Source: Glandiceps talaboti (lineage: Eukaryota; Hemichordata; Enteropneusta; Spengelidae). From it: 35,000 nucleotides of DNA. Below, one piece after another: positions 33,942 through 35,000 of the stretch (the first letter of the stretch is position 1; each line of letters begins with the position of its first letter). The stretch covers positions 13,016,046 through 13,051,045 of the forward strand of contig NC_135571.1 of assembly GCF_964340395.1 (NCBI RefSeq), read 5' to 3'. The position numbers and the translations under genes were made by a program. Under the pieces are notes generated by a model, which was not told where the DNA came from, ran no database searches, and worked only from the letters and a program-made list of their open reading frames with translations.

Positions 33942-35000
33942 AATGTAGCCATCTGGCAGATTTGTGGTTTTCATTAATTACATATTGTTTCAGACCAAAT
34001 TTACTTTTTTGAATAGAACAGCCCCCAAAACAAATTGAGGGCAGAGTGTTTAGCTGTTGTTATGAGCCCTCCCACCCAGTGTGTGAACTTAAGGGGAAAT
34101 GACTACTGGTCATAAGGACCGACATGTAGCAAATACTGCTGGTCCTTAAGGAAAACTGCTGGTCCATACTCAATGCAGTTCACGTTCACGACCTATATCT
34201 ACACCCCCGATTTACAGATTAAATGATTAATATGATACAACATATCTTTAGATATAAAAGTAAAAGAGAGTACAACGAATTGTTCACTATCCACTATTAT
34301 TTCATAAAATTTCCACTCACAGGGTCAAAAAATAACTTGGAAGTAAATTTTTGATTCACAACCAAGTAATTTTTGACTCTGAGAGTAGAGATTTTCATTT
34401 TTAACTATGAACTCAGAGACTATGAATATTCATTCTCGCATAATCTGTTCCTATAGACTATAGTTGTCTGAGACTGAATGTATTCATTCCACCATAGAAA
34501 TACATATCAATAGCTTGTAGATAATATGGGTGAATGAATCAATAAATCTACATTATCTGCAATCTCTAAGAGATCACAGTCCTCTCCTTCCTCTCTGTAC
34601 GATTCACTAAATTTTGAATCACATAATCCAAAGTCAGATTCATCGTCTGTGGCAACAGCTTATGTAGCTTTCCAACTCTTAGCGAACGTAGACCCACAAA
34701 TTCATCATAGCAGAAAGTTTTGTCGCATAACTATCCCTCTTGAAAACTGTATTTTCTTTATTTCAATTTCCATCCACACAGTGACACGGAGCGGTTTCGT
34801 CTTCCTTCAGTCTTTACAAATATGTACTGAAGCCCCCCCCCCCTCCCATAAAGCCCTACCCGTATACCCACCGTGGTGTATTGAGTATCGTCTCTGACTG
34901 TTTGTGTAAGAAATCTGACCATGATGAAGAGAACTATAGCTAAACATGTCTTACATTGCGAGTTTTTTTGACGTGGGAACGTGATATGGTAACTGTACTG
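33942..35000. other. No recognised gene; small hairpin
   Basis: A short inverted repeat, GTCAAAAAATAACTTGG (34324-34340) and CCAAGTAATTTTTGAC (34362-34377), could form a stem with a 21-nt loop. The open frame at 34649-34897 has no known motif. Confidence 0.45.

Overview
This window is AT-rich, intron-rich animal DNA. It has long intergenic and intronic stretches, very long tetra- and pentanucleotide microsatellites, several minisatellites, palindromic MITE-like elements and a tRNA-derived SINE. No bacterial-style gene layout, rRNA gene, tRNA gene or CRISPR array was found. Spliced exons plus a neurotrophin-type cystine-knot domain suggest an invertebrate bilaterian, such as a mollusc, another lophotrochozoan or an invertebrate deuterostome. 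The sequence alone does not settle the phylum.

The main gene lies on the + strand between about 9.77 and 18.04 kb. The last exon (17750-18037) encodes a divergent neurotrophin/NGF-like cystine-knot domain ending at a TAA stop. It is preceded in matching phase 0 by a 70-codon exon (12368-12577) carrying the neurotrophin prodomain motif (RVVFSSSKP, compared with RV-L-FS-T-x-P in vertebrate proneurotrophins). A 56-nt exon at 9771-9826, also ending in phase 0, is a plausible further upstream piece. The signal-peptide exon was not found and may lie upstream or outside the window. Oddities of the protein are a Lys-Arg processing site split by the intron, an internal RSKR furin-like site inside the knot domain, and a seventh (odd) cysteine.

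Layout: 0-3.3 kb is mainly simple-sequence arrays. 3.3-7.5 kb shows no recognisable gene. 7.54-8.45 kb holds a microsatellite and a 46-bp minisatellite of about 17 units. 9.77-18.04 kb is the neurotrophin-like gene, whose introns contain a MITE and microsatellites of opposite orientation. 18.3-23.6 kb holds only weak exon-like ORFs (one WD40-like) plus two palindromic elements. 23.9-26.65 kb contains three large tandem arrays. 27.7-29.9 kb is a mobile-element patch: an intact MITE, a split MITE, a foldback element with internal 80-bp tandem repeats, and a SINE. 29.9-35 kb shows no supported gene.

Most long open frames here are translations of microsatellites (Tyr-Ile-His-Thr or Met-Tyr-Val-Cys strings) and are not genes. 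The one strong candidate for new biology is the divergent neurotrophin-like ligand. The rest of the interest is in repeat architecture.
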